Part shown: positions 44,383 to 52,212 of the stretch, piece after piece
Numbering within the stretch: position 1 is the first letter of the stretch
Layout: every line of letters starts with the position of its first letter
Translations under genes and position numbers: made by a program
Assembly (NCBI RefSeq): GCF_012726235.1
Contig: NZ_JAASAH010000001.1
Span: 372,001 to 436,000, forward strand
Direction: 5' to 3'
DNA length: 64,000 nucleotides
DNA from: Streptomyces sp. HNM0574
Lineage (GTDB): Bacteria; Actinomycetota; Actinomycetes; Streptomycetales; Streptomycetaceae
Notes under the pieces: model-generated
The model's input: the letters and a program-made list of their open reading frames with translations, nothing else
Databases searched by the model: none
Told to the model about the DNA's origin: nothing

Positions 44383-44388
44383 ACCCTA
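44383..44388 (-). promoter_or_regulatory. -10 box for the STAND NTPase gene
   Basis: TAGGGT on the minus strand, 8 nt before the alternative GTG at 44374 and 38 nt before the preferred GTG at 44344. Confidence 0.45.
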
Positions 44389-44414
44389 GTGCCGCGTAAG
44401 CCCGTTCGCCGGAA

Positions 44415-44420
44415 CGTACC
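44415..44420 (+). promoter_or_regulatory. -10 box of a leaderless-type promoter (alpha/beta hydrolase)
   Basis: TACCCT ends 8 nt before the ATG at 44429. It is only 27 bp from the -10 box of the divergent STAND gene, so the two promoters are tightly paired. Confidence 0.45.
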
Positions 44421-44428
44421 CTCACTCC

Positions 44429-45226
44429 ATGGCGATCGCGTACGCGGACGACGGGGCCGCGCTCTGGTACGAGGTGCGGGGCGGTGGGGAACCGCTGGTG
44501 CTGCTCAGCGGGCAGGCGAACGATCACCACTGGTGGGACGGCGTGCGGGCGGACTTCGAGGAGCGGTTCACCACCCTCGTGCTCGACCAGCGGGGCACGG
44601 GGCGCAGCGACAGCACCGGCTCCGACGGTTGCAGCACGCGGAGCTTCGCCGACGACGTGCGGGCGGTGCTCGATCACGCCGGGTTCGCGCGCGCCCATGT
44701 GTACGGGACGTCCATGGGCGGCCGGGTCGCGCAGTGGCTGGCTGCCGACCGGCCTGAGCGCGTCGGCCGCCTCGTGCTCGGCTGCACCTCGCCCGGCGGG
44801 CCGCATGCCGTCGAATGCGGGCCCGAGGTCCGCCGGGCGCTCACACAGAGCGACCCCGAGGCGGCCCGCCGGGCCCTGCTGGAGCTGATGTACACCCCGA
44901 GCACCCTGGCCGGCGGCGCGGGCCCGTTCCACACGCTGGGTGACCCGACGATGTCCGCTTCGGCCCGCCGCGCCCACCTGCGCGCCAGCGCCGGGCACGA
45001 CGCGTGGGACGCGCTGCCGCGGATCACGGCGCCGACGCTGATCGTGCACGGCACCGACGACGTCCTCAACCCCGCGGCCAACGCGGAGCTGCTGGCCCGC
45101 CGTATCCCGGACGCGCGGCTGCGGCTCGTCCCCGGCGCCCGGCACGCGTACTTCGAGGAGTTCGCCGCCACGGCCACCCCCCTCGTCCTCGGCTTCCTCG
45201 CGGAGACCGGTCCGGCGGCCGGGTGA
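44429..45226 (+). CDS. Alpha/beta hydrolase
   Basis: A 265-residue alpha/beta-hydrolase-fold enzyme. The oxyanion/early loop is LLSGQANDHHWW, then LDQRGTGRSD, the nucleophile elbow GTSMGGR (Ser), the acid in HGTDDVLNP and the catalytic His in PGARHAYFEE. It resembles enol-lactonase or ester hydrolases; no substrate can be given. It shares a very short divergent promoter with the STAND NTPase gene. Confidence 0.87.
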   Translation: MAIAYADDGAALWYEVRGGGEPLVLLSGQANDHHWWDGVRADFEERFTTLVLDQRGTGRSDSTGSDGCSTRSFADDVRAVLDHAGFARAHVYGTSMGGRVAQWLAADRPERVGRLVLGCTSPGGPHAVECGPEVRRALTQSDPEAARRALLELMYTPSTLAGGAGPFHTLGDPTMSASARRAHLRASAGHDAWDALPRITAPTLIVHGTDDVLNPAANAELLARRIPDARLRLVPGARHAYFEEFAATATPLVLGFLAETGPAAG

Positions 45227-45287
45227 CGCGGGCCCGTGCCATCATCGGCAAGCGAGGAGGGCACCGGCCGAGTGGAGGGAACGCACG

Positions 45288-45695
45288 GTGACCGAACGCA
45301 AGCCGCCCGGCATCAGCTTCGAGTCCTGGGCCGACCGGCAGATCCGCGAGGCCGGGGAACGTGGCGCCTTCGACAACCTCCCCGGCGCGGGCAAGCCCCT
45401 CCCCGGCGAGGGCCGGCCGTACGACGAACAGTGGTGGATCCGGCAGAAGATGCGGGACGAGGACCTCTCCTGCCTGCCGCCGTCGCTCGCCCTGCGCAAG
45501 GACGTGCAGGACGCGCGCGAGGCGGCGCTCGACGCGCGCACCGAGTCCGAGGCGCGGCGGATCGTGTCCGAGATCAACGTGCGCATCCGCGAGGCCATCC
45601 GCCACCCGCCCGAGGGCCCGCCCTTCCGCACCGCCCCGCTCGACCCCGACCGCATCCTCACCGAGCGCCGCGCACGGCGGGGGCAGCGGGACTGA
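45288..45695 (+). CDS. DUF1992 (DnaJ homologue subfamily C member 28-like) protein
   Basis: A 135-residue protein covered by the DUF1992 domain: SWADRQIREAGERGAFDNLPGAGKPLPG, a conserved loop, then WWIRQKMRDEDLSCLPPSLALRKD and a helix-rich C-terminus. The family, also called YbhE/YhdN-like or DNAJC28 conserved domain, has no proven function in bacteria. The start is GTG. Confidence 0.88.
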   Translation: MTERKPPGISFESWADRQIREAGERGAFDNLPGAGKPLPGEGRPYDEQWWIRQKMRDEDLSCLPPSLALRKDVQDAREAALDARTESEARRIVSEINVRIREAIRHPPEGPPFRTAPLDPDRILTERRARRGQRD

Positions 45696-46119
45696 CCCCC
45701 CACTTCCGGGGCGGGACCTGTCGACGGAGGTGACGGGGAGGGGCGGGTGGGGGTGGGGAGGAAAGCGCCAGTCCCGTGAGTCCGGACCGGCGGACGGCGC
45801 GCCCGGCATACGGGGTCGCGGCCGCAGGGAACCGGCCACCCCGGCGCGCACGGACCATGCCCCGTCCGGAGGCGCGCATCTGCGCGGAGTGGAAGTCCGG
45901 GCCGGGCATGGGAGTACGGGGGCACGCCGGCGGCCCGCTTCCCGCCCGGGGCGGGACGGGAACATCTGGCCGAGATGCGCCTTTGGCGCGGCGGGCTTCT
46001 GCCCGAGCCTTGGTGAAGCCGTGCCCATCCGGAACACCCGGAACGCCGGGGCTCTTCGGGCACATCCGACGCACCGGGGCAGGGCGCCGCTCTGCGCCAC
46101 GACCACTGGGGGGCAGGCA
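45696..46119. other. 424-bp region without a supportable gene before the RHS gene
   Basis: GC-rich, with open frames in several registers but no ribosome-binding site followed by a plausible product. It presumably contains the RHS promoter; I could not pick out a convincing -35/-10 pair. Short CCGGAAC and CCGGGG repeats occur near 46029-46050. Confidence 0.5.
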
Positions 46120-49100
46120 GTGCCGGACAGAGCGGAATCGAGCGAAGTGGTCCGGCCCGTGGCGGAGTTGCTGGGGGAGCACCCCGGCTACGGCTTCGCG
46201 GGCCAGGGAGTCAGCACGGCGATCGGCAACTACACGCGGCACACCGCCGATCTGACGTTCCCCGAGCCCCTGCTCGGGCTCCTGGACTGGCGGCGTACCT
46301 ACAACTCCCGGAATCCGGCGGACAGTCCGTTGGGCCGGGGATGGACCTCGTCCTTCGACGCCCGGCTCAGCGAGCGTCCGGAGGGCGCCGTCGCGTTCCA
46401 CGACACCGACGGCCGCACGCTGGTCTTCACCCGGGGCCCCGATGGCGGGTTCCGGCGGCCGCAGGACCTCACGGCCGATCTCGTCGAGGCCGAGGACGGC
46501 TCCCGGAGCCTGCGCTACAACTCCGGCCTTGAACTGCACTTCGGCCCGGGCGGAAGGCTGCTCTCCTGCGCGGACGAGAGCCGCCGGGCCGCGCTCGACT
46601 ACGACGAGGAGGGCCGGCTGCTGCGCGTCACGCACTCGCTCGACCGCGCTCTGAGCCTCTCCTACGACGCCGCGGGCCGCCTGGCCGCCGTGCGGGCCGA
46701 CGACGGCCGCGCCGTGTCCTACGGCTACACGGACGACGGCCTGCTGGCCACCGTCACCGCGCCGGACGGAGCCGTCACCCGCTTCCGGAGCACCGAGGGC
46801 GGCCTGCTCGCCGAGGTCGCCGACGCCGACGACGTCACCCTCGTCTCCCACACCTACGACGAACTGGGCCGGGTGGTACGGCAGGTGCACCCGTCCGGCG
46901 GCACGACCGAGTTCGACTACGACGACCCGCCGGGAACCACCGTTGTCATCGGCCGCCCGTCCGGCGCCCTCGCCACGTTCAGGGCCGACGGGGACGGCAG
47001 GCTCGTCTCCACCACCGACCAGGAGGGCCACACCGCCACCTTCGGCTACGACGCGCGCGGCCGTCTCACCCACGCGGCCACCCCGGGGGGCACCCCGCTC
47101 CGGCAGAGCTGGGACGAGAGGGACAACCTGCTCAGCAGCGACCTGGCGGGGTTCACCACCCAGTACCGGTACGACGCCCTCGACCGCACCGTCACCGACA
47201 CCGACCCCGGCGGCGAGGCCACCCACTACGCGTACTCGGGCAGCAGCCGCATTCCGACGGCCGTCACCGAACCCGGTGGCGCGCGCACAGAACGCACCGT
47301 CGAGAGCGGCCTGGTCACCGCCGAGGCCGACGCCGACGGGCGGACCACGCGCTACCGCTACGACCGGCACGGCAGCCTCGTCGAGCAGTCCGACCCCGGC
47401 GAGCTGGTCACCAGGTACGACTACGACCCGGCCGGCAACCAGACCCGGGCGACGGCCCCCGATGGAGCCGCCTCCGCGTGGACGTACGACTCCGCGAACC
47501 AGGTCACCGGGCACACGGACCCGCTCGGCGCCCGCACCGCCTACCAGTACTCGCCCGCGGGGCGGCTGCTGCGGCAGACGGACCCGGCGGGCGGCACCAG
47601 TACGTTCACCTACGACGAGCACGGCAACCGGACGGCGGCCACGGACCCGATGGGGCACGCCACGACCTTCGGGTACGACGAGGAGGGCAACCTCACCGAG
47701 GTCACCGACCCAGAGGGCGGCGTCACGCGCTACGAGCACGACGCGTTCGGCAGGGTCACCAGGTCGACGGGCCCCGAGGGAGCCGTCACCGAGTACGGCT
47801 ACGACGGCGACGGACGGCTCGTCGAGGAACGCGGCCCCTCGGGCACGGCGCGCGCCGAGTACGACGCACGCGGCCTGCCCGTCACGGTCACCGGCGCCGC
47901 AGGCGGGCGCACGCGGAACGAGTACGACGCCTCCGGCCGGCTCACCGCCGTCACGGGGCCCGAGGGAGGCACGTGGCGGATCGCGTACGACAAGGCGGGG
48001 ATGCCGGACGCCGTCACCGACCCCGACGGCGCCCGTACCAGGAATGAGTGGAGCCGCGCCGGGCACCTGGAGGCGGCCGGCGACGGCGACGGCAACCTGC
48101 TGCGCCTGACCCGTGACCGGCGCGGCCACGTCCGGGAGGTCGTCGACCCGGAGGGCGGGATCACCCGCTACGCCTACGACCCGCAGGGCCGCCGCATCTC
48201 CGTCACCACTCCGGCGGGGCTGCTCACCCGGGTCCGGTTCGACAAGGCGGGCAACCAGGTCGCCACCATCGACGCCCGCGGCTGGGTCACCAGCCGCACC
48301 TTCGACGAACACGGGCAGGAGACCTCGGAGACCAGCCCCAGCGGCATCACCACCCGCTACCGCTACGACGCCAACGGCAACCTCACCGCTGTGGTCAACG
48401 GCGAGGGAAACGAGACCCATTACGGCTACGACCGCGCCGGACGGCTCGTCTCCGTCACCGACGCCAACGGCAACCGCACCCAGTACGGCTACGACAAGGC
48501 GGGGCGGCTCATCTTGGAGACCGACCCGCTGGGCCGGGTCACCCGGCGCCGCTACGACACGTCGGACAACCTCGTCGCACTCGTCGACCCGGACGGGCGG
48601 GAGCAGCACTTCCGCTACGACCCCGAGGGCCGCTGCACCGAACGCCGCGCGGACGACGGCACCTGCGTCACGTTCACCTACGACAAGGCCGGACGCTGCA
48701 CCGGCATGACCGACGGGAACGGGACCACCCGGTACGACCACGACAGGGCCGGCCGCGTCACCCGCGTCACGGGGCCCGACGGCGCCATCTTCACCGCCGA
48801 CCACGACCGCACCGGACGCCGCACCCGGCTCGGCTATCCGGACGGACTCCAGCTGCACTACAGCTACAACCTCAACGGCCGTCTCGTCGGCCTGCGCGAC
48901 GAGCGCGCCGGGGAGGCCGCCTACGGCCTCGACCCGGACGGCAGGCTGCTCACGGAGCGGCTGCCGGACCGCCACGCCCGGCGCTACGACTACCGGCAGG
49001 GGCTGCTCAGCCGGTTCGAGACGGTCCAGGACGGCCGGCCCGTCCGGCGCACCGTCCTCACCCACGACCCCGACGGCAAGATCCTCTCGCAGCGCGACGA

Positions 49101-51081
49101 CGGACACCTCCGCACCTTCCGCTACGACCGGCTCGGCCAGCTCGTGGGCGTACGCGGGTGGGAGCAGCGGCCCTGGCCGTGGGCGGAGCGGCCCTGCGGT
49201 CTGGGCAGCGACGCCGGGGACCACCACGGGCCGGGCCACCACGGGGACCCGCACGAGGGCCCGGACGACTGGGCGCACCAGGCACGCGAAGAGGGCGGTT
49301 TCTGGCACGAACTCCCCGACGAGCGGCGGTACTTCCGCTATGACGCCGTCGGCAACCGGGTGTTGCTCCGTCATGGTGACCAGATCACCCACTACCGCTA
49401 CGACGACGCGGACCAGCTCATCCACTCCGAAGCGCACGGCCAGCGCACCCACTACCGGTACGACGGCGCGGGGCGGCTCACCGAGGCCAGTTCCGGCGAG
49501 CACCGCCGCACCCTCACGTACGACGGGTTCTCCCGCCCGGTGCGGATGGAGCGCACCGGTGTGTACCCGGCCGAGCGGATCGAGGCCACGTACGACGGTG
49601 ACGGGCTGCCGACCCTCCTGGTCCTCGCCAACGTGGACGAGCGGCATGCGACGGAGCGCACCGCCTCCGTCCGCTACCGCTGGAGCTGGGACAGCGTCCC
49701 GCAGATCCTCACCCAGCGCGCCGACCCGGTGCTGTCCGACACGGAACGCGGCCATCCCGGCCCGCATGACGCCGACTTCAGTTACGGCTACGGACGGACC
49801 TTCGGCCACTGGAAGGAGGACACGGCGACCTTCCGGCGGGACGTCCACGGTTCTCCGCTGCGTACCCACGACACCCGCTGGTGGGTCGCGGCAACGGGGT
49901 ACGACACCTTCGGCCGCCCCGTGCGCGACCACGGCCCGGAAGGCCACGGCAGGCACGGCGGAGGTGGACCCGAGCGCCACCGTGAGCACGCCGGGCACGG
50001 CGAAGACCACGATCAGCGGGAGCGCGACGACCACCACCACGCCCGGCATCTGCCGCCGCCCGAGCTGCCGCGCTTCGGCTACCGGGGCGAACTGGCCACC
50101 GGCGGCGACCTGTTCCTGCGCGCCCGCTGGTACGACACGCGCACGGGCCGCTTCGGCACCCGCGACCCGATCACCGTGCAGGAGGTCGGCCCGGACAACG
50201 CCGATCACCCCTACGCGTACGCCGACAACGACCCGGTCAACAACACCGACCCGCTGGGGCTGCTCGTCGCCGGGCCCGCCGCCGGCTCCGCGGCTCCGCG
50301 GCAGGCGGGCGGTCCGCGGGCGCAGGCGCAGCACCGCGTCCAGGGTGCGGTGATGCGGGCCGCGGGTCCCGGCGGGGACAAGACCACGCTGCACAACCTG
50401 GCCCGCGACGTCGCCAGGAAGCAGCTCGCCACGCAGCTGCGCAAGCGCTACGGCAGCAGGGTGAGCAAGCACCTCCACCCGGTACCGGGCGGCAAGGAGT
50501 TCGAGCTCACCGGGGCCTCCAAGAACGGGACCGGAAACCGTGGCTGGGTCGACATCCTCTACCAGCACGAGGACAAGCGGGCCTTCATCTGGGAGGTGAA
50601 GTCGGGGAAGACCTCCGTGGCCAAGGGCAAGCGCGAGGCCAAGGACCAGGTCAAGCACTACATCAAGCGGTACGAGAAACAGGAGAAGGAGTCCGCGGCC
50701 CCCGGCGAACCGATGACCCGCACCCGCCAGGTCCCCTACGTCCCCCGGGACGGCAAGGACTACCACTACGTGTACTCACCGGACTTCAACCAGGACGGAG
50801 CCATCGTCTACGTCAAGAAGCGTCCGCAGAAGCCGCGGGAGAAGCCCCCGCAGCCGGAGCCGCTGCCCCGTCCGCTGCGTCAGCCGCACACGGAGGACAG
50901 GCCCAGGCCGCAGCCCAGCCGGCCCGACCCGGCGCCTCAGCCGCCCGGTGTCGACTGGGGTGATGTGGCCATCGGCGTCGGCGCGGTGGCTGCCGTGGTC
51001 GTCGTCGGCGCCCTGACGGCCGGGGTCGGCGGGGCCATCCTGGGCGGGGTCCTCGGCGGCGGCGCGCTGGCACTGGGCTGA
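46120..51081 (+). CDS. RHS repeat polymorphic toxin with PD-(D/E)XK nuclease-like C-terminus
   Basis: A 1,653-residue protein. Residues about 15-110 look like the DUF6531 domain that opens RHS shells (GVSTAIGNYTRHTADLTFPEP, RRTYNSRNP, GRGWTSSFDARL). Dozens of YD repeats (YDxxGR with Gly/Thr) fill about 150-1330. The shell ends with the conserved RARWYDTRTGRFGTRDP and DPLGL (residues 1377-1381). The variable tip contains G-W-V-D1478-I-L-Y and W-E1492-V-K1494, the D-x13-E-x-K pattern of a restriction-endonuclease-like fold. A Pro-rich linker and a Gly-rich hydrophobic segment (last about 40 residues) follow. Two His-rich insertions occur at about 1035-1055 and 1271-1310. There is no signal peptide or PAAR domain. 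The GTG has GGGGGGCAGG upstream. Confidence 0.9.
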   Translation: MPDRAESSEVVRPVAELLGEHPGYGFAGQGVSTAIGNYTRHTADLTFPEPLLGLLDWRRTYNSRNPADSPLGRGWTSSFDARLSERPEGAVAFHDTDGRTLVFTRGPDGGFRRPQDLTADLVEAEDGSRSLRYNSGLELHFGPGGRLLSCADESRRAALDYDEEGRLLRVTHSLDRALSLSYDAAGRLAAVRADDGRAVSYGYTDDGLLATVTAPDGAVTRFRSTEGGLLAEVADADDVTLVSHTYDELGRVVRQVHPSGGTTEFDYDDPPGTTVVIGRPSGALATFRADGDGRLVSTTDQEGHTATFGYDARGRLTHAATPGGTPLRQSWDERDNLLSSDLAGFTTQYRYDALDRTVTDTDPGGEATHYAYSGSSRIPTAVTEPGGARTERTVESGLVTAEADADGRTTRYRYDRHGSLVEQSDPGELVTRYDYDPAGNQTRATAPDGAASAWTYDSANQVTGHTDPLGARTAYQYSPAGRLLRQTDPAGGTSTFTYDEHGNRTAATDPMGHATTFGYDEEGNLTEVTDPEGGVTRYEHDAFGRVTRSTGPEGAVTEYGYDGDGRLVEERGPSGTARAEYDARGLPVTVTGAAGGRTRNEYDASGRLTAVTGPEGGTWRIAYDKAGMPDAVTDPDGARTRNEWSRAGHLEAAGDGDGNLLRLTRDRRGHVREVVDPEGGITRYAYDPQGRRISVTTPAGLLTRVRFDKAGNQVATIDARGWVTSRTFDEHGQETSETSPSGITTRYRYDANGNLTAVVNGEGNETHYGYDRAGRLVSVTDANGNRTQYGYDKAGRLILETDPLGRVTRRRYDTSDNLVALVDPDGREQHFRYDPEGRCTERRADDGTCVTFTYDKAGRCTGMTDGNGTTRYDHDRAGRVTRVTGPDGAIFTADHDRTGRRTRLGYPDGLQLHYSYNLNGRLVGLRDERAGEAAYGLDPDGRLLTERLPDRHARRYDYRQGLLSRFETVQDGRPVRRTVLTHDPDGKILSQRDDGHLRTFRYDRLGQLVGVRGWEQRPWPWAERPCGLGSDAGDHHGPGHHGDPHEGPDDWAHQAREEGGFWHELPDERRYFRYDAVGNRVLLRHGDQITHYRYDDADQLIHSEAHGQRTHYRYDGAGRLTEASSGEHRRTLTYDGFSRPVRMERTGVYPAERIEATYDGDGLPTLLVLANVDERHATERTASVRYRWSWDSVPQILTQRADPVLSDTERGHPGPHDADFSYGYGRTFGHWKEDTATFRRDVHGSPLRTHDTRWWVAATGYDTFGRPVRDHGPEGHGRHGGGGPERHREHAGHGEDHDQRERDDHHHARHLPPPELPRFGYRGELATGGDLFLRARWYDTRTGRFGTRDPITVQEVGPDNADHPYAYADNDPVNNTDPLGLLVAGPAAGSAAPRQAGGPRAQAQHRVQGAVMRAAGPGGDKTTLHNLARDVARKQLATQLRKRYGSRVSKHLHPVPGGKEFELTGASKNGTGNRGWVDILYQHEDKRAFIWEVKSGKTSVAKGKREAKDQVKHYIKRYEKQEKESAAPGEPMTRTRQVPYVPRDGKDYHYVYSPDFNQDGAIVYVKKRPQKPREKPPQPEPLPRPLRQPHTEDRPRPQPSRPDPAPQPPGVDWGDVAIGVGAVAAVVVVGALTAGVGGAILGGVLGGGALALG

Positions 51082-51108
51082 CCCGGCCCCGTACCGGACA
51101 CTGGACCG

Positions 51109-52041
51109 ATGCCGACCCGTCACCTCACCCTGGAGCTCAACTCCCCGTACCGGCCGGGCGACCTCGCCCGGCCGGTCACGGCGTGGCTGACCGAGGCGCA
51201 AGCCGCGTTGCTCCCCGACCACACGGAGGAGCCGGCGGACGGGCCCGCGCCCCGAGGCCCCCGCGAGGACGACCCGGATGCGCCCTGGGGCCCGCCGCAC
51301 GGCCTGTACGCCCAACTGTTGGTGAAGCGCGGACCGCACAGCTCCTTCCGGAGCAGCCGTTTTTCGGCCCGGCGCCGGCAGCGCCTCCTGGCCGGGCTGC
51401 ACGAGGACCCGCCGCACCACATCGTCCTCCAGCTGCACCGGCTCGACGCGCGGGGCCTGCCGGAGGACCCCGAGTTGTGCGCCGAGCTCGAATGCCAGTG
51501 GCTCCCCGGAGACCCGGAAGTGCCTGGGGAACCGCGCTGGCTCCGCTGTTCCGCGACCCTCCCTGTGGGCCGCCCGCCGTGGCCCGACGCCGCCGGAGTT
51601 GCCGCGCGCTGGTGCGACTCCCTCGCCACCTGGGCCACTCGGCTCGACGCGGCGTACGGGCACCTCACCGACGACGCCTCCACCGAATACGGCACCGCTC
51701 TGGAACGCGTGCTGCATCGCTGGCCCGAGGACACCGTCCCGCGGTGCGATCGGACTCTGCGTGGCTACTCCTGGGTGACTCTCTGCTCGCCGGGCATCGC
51801 CGCCCGCACCGGCGGAGTCCGCGCCCTCCGCTCCTCCGGCGCCTTCGCCGAGGTGCGCGAACTCCCTGCTGGGCAGGTCGTGTTGAGGGCCACGCCCGGT
51901 CTGGACGAGTACACCGGAGAGGCGCCGGCGCTGGTCCTGCGCGCCCTCGCCCCCGTGCTGCCGCCCGGCCGCACCGAGCGCGCGTACCTCTCCCCCTGGA
52001 TGCGCCTCGTCCCGGAGGGGGACTCTGCCGACTTCCGCTGA
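51109..52041 (+). CDS. Hypothetical protein, putative immunity protein of the RHS toxin
   Basis: A 310-residue soluble protein without signal peptide or membrane helix, beginning 27 bp after the toxin gene in the same direction, the classical place of an immunity gene. The C-terminal half (GYSWVTLCSPGIAARTGGV, VRELPAGQVVLRATPGLDEY, LVLRALAPVLPPG) reminds me of the DUF3396/type VI immunity family, whose members have a GxSWxT motif near this point. That family assignment is from memory and uncertain. If correct, the protein would bind and block the nuclease tip. Confidence 0.7.
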   Translation: MPTRHLTLELNSPYRPGDLARPVTAWLTEAQAALLPDHTEEPADGPAPRGPREDDPDAPWGPPHGLYAQLLVKRGPHSSFRSSRFSARRRQRLLAGLHEDPPHHIVLQLHRLDARGLPEDPELCAELECQWLPGDPEVPGEPRWLRCSATLPVGRPPWPDAAGVAARWCDSLATWATRLDAAYGHLTDDASTEYGTALERVLHRWPEDTVPRCDRTLRGYSWVTLCSPGIAARTGGVRALRSSGAFAEVRELPAGQVVLRATPGLDEYTGEAPALVLRALAPVLPPGRTERAYLSPWMRLVPEGDSADFR

Positions 52042-52047
52042 CGGTGC

Positions 52048-52063
52048 GCCGGGCCCGCCCGGC
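52048..52063 (+). terminator. Possible terminator after the putative immunity gene
   Basis: GCCGGGC and GCCCGGC are separated by only 2 nt, 6 nt after the stop codon. The tight loop makes it a weak candidate. Confidence 0.35.
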
Positions 52064-52068
52064 TCCCC

Positions 52069-52200
52069 CTACGGCACCCGCCCCGTCCACTCCCCGTCGC
52101 TGAAGCGGGTGTGGGCGAGGTGGTCGGCGCGGGGGAGGCCGGTATGGTGGCGCAGCGGGTCGACGCGCTTCTTGGCGCCGACGGTGCCTTCTGCCGTGGA
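52069..52200 (-). pseudogene. 3'-end remnant of a lipoate-protein ligase gene
   Basis: Read on the minus strand up to the TAG at 52069-52071, this segment gives a peptide that matches the C-terminus of the intact ligase at 55520-56593: EGTVGAKKRVDPLRHHTGLPR against KGTTSAKKRVDPLRRQTGLPR. The end RFSDGEWTGRVP-stop corresponds to RFTANAWTARVP-stop, with about 29 residues missing between. There is no start codon or upstream part. It lies between the RHS immunity gene and the ATPase island and is either the displaced 3' end of lplA after an insertion or the relic of a second copy. Confidence 0.8.
52129..52177 (+). repeat. 49-bp imperfect direct repeat, left copy (candidate attachment site)
   Basis: Matches 55667-55715 at 46 of 49 positions in the same orientation, 3,538 bp apart. 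The right copy is inside intact lplA and this copy is inside the lplA remnant. The pair brackets the lower-GC HEPN-ATPase operon. Confidence 0.75.
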
Positions 52201-52212
52201 GATTGAGTAGCT

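Noticed and set aside
46700..49600. Possible tandem DNA repeats or CRISPR-like array
   Set aside because: The periodicity comes from degenerate YD repeats at the protein level; units vary in length and sequence and there are no spacers.
45658..50766. A very long open frame on the minus strand opposite the RHS gene
   Set aside because: It is the mirror of a high-GC coding frame; the protein is low-complexity Val/Gly/Arg/Ala without motifs or ribosome-binding site, while the plus strand encodes a clear RHS protein.
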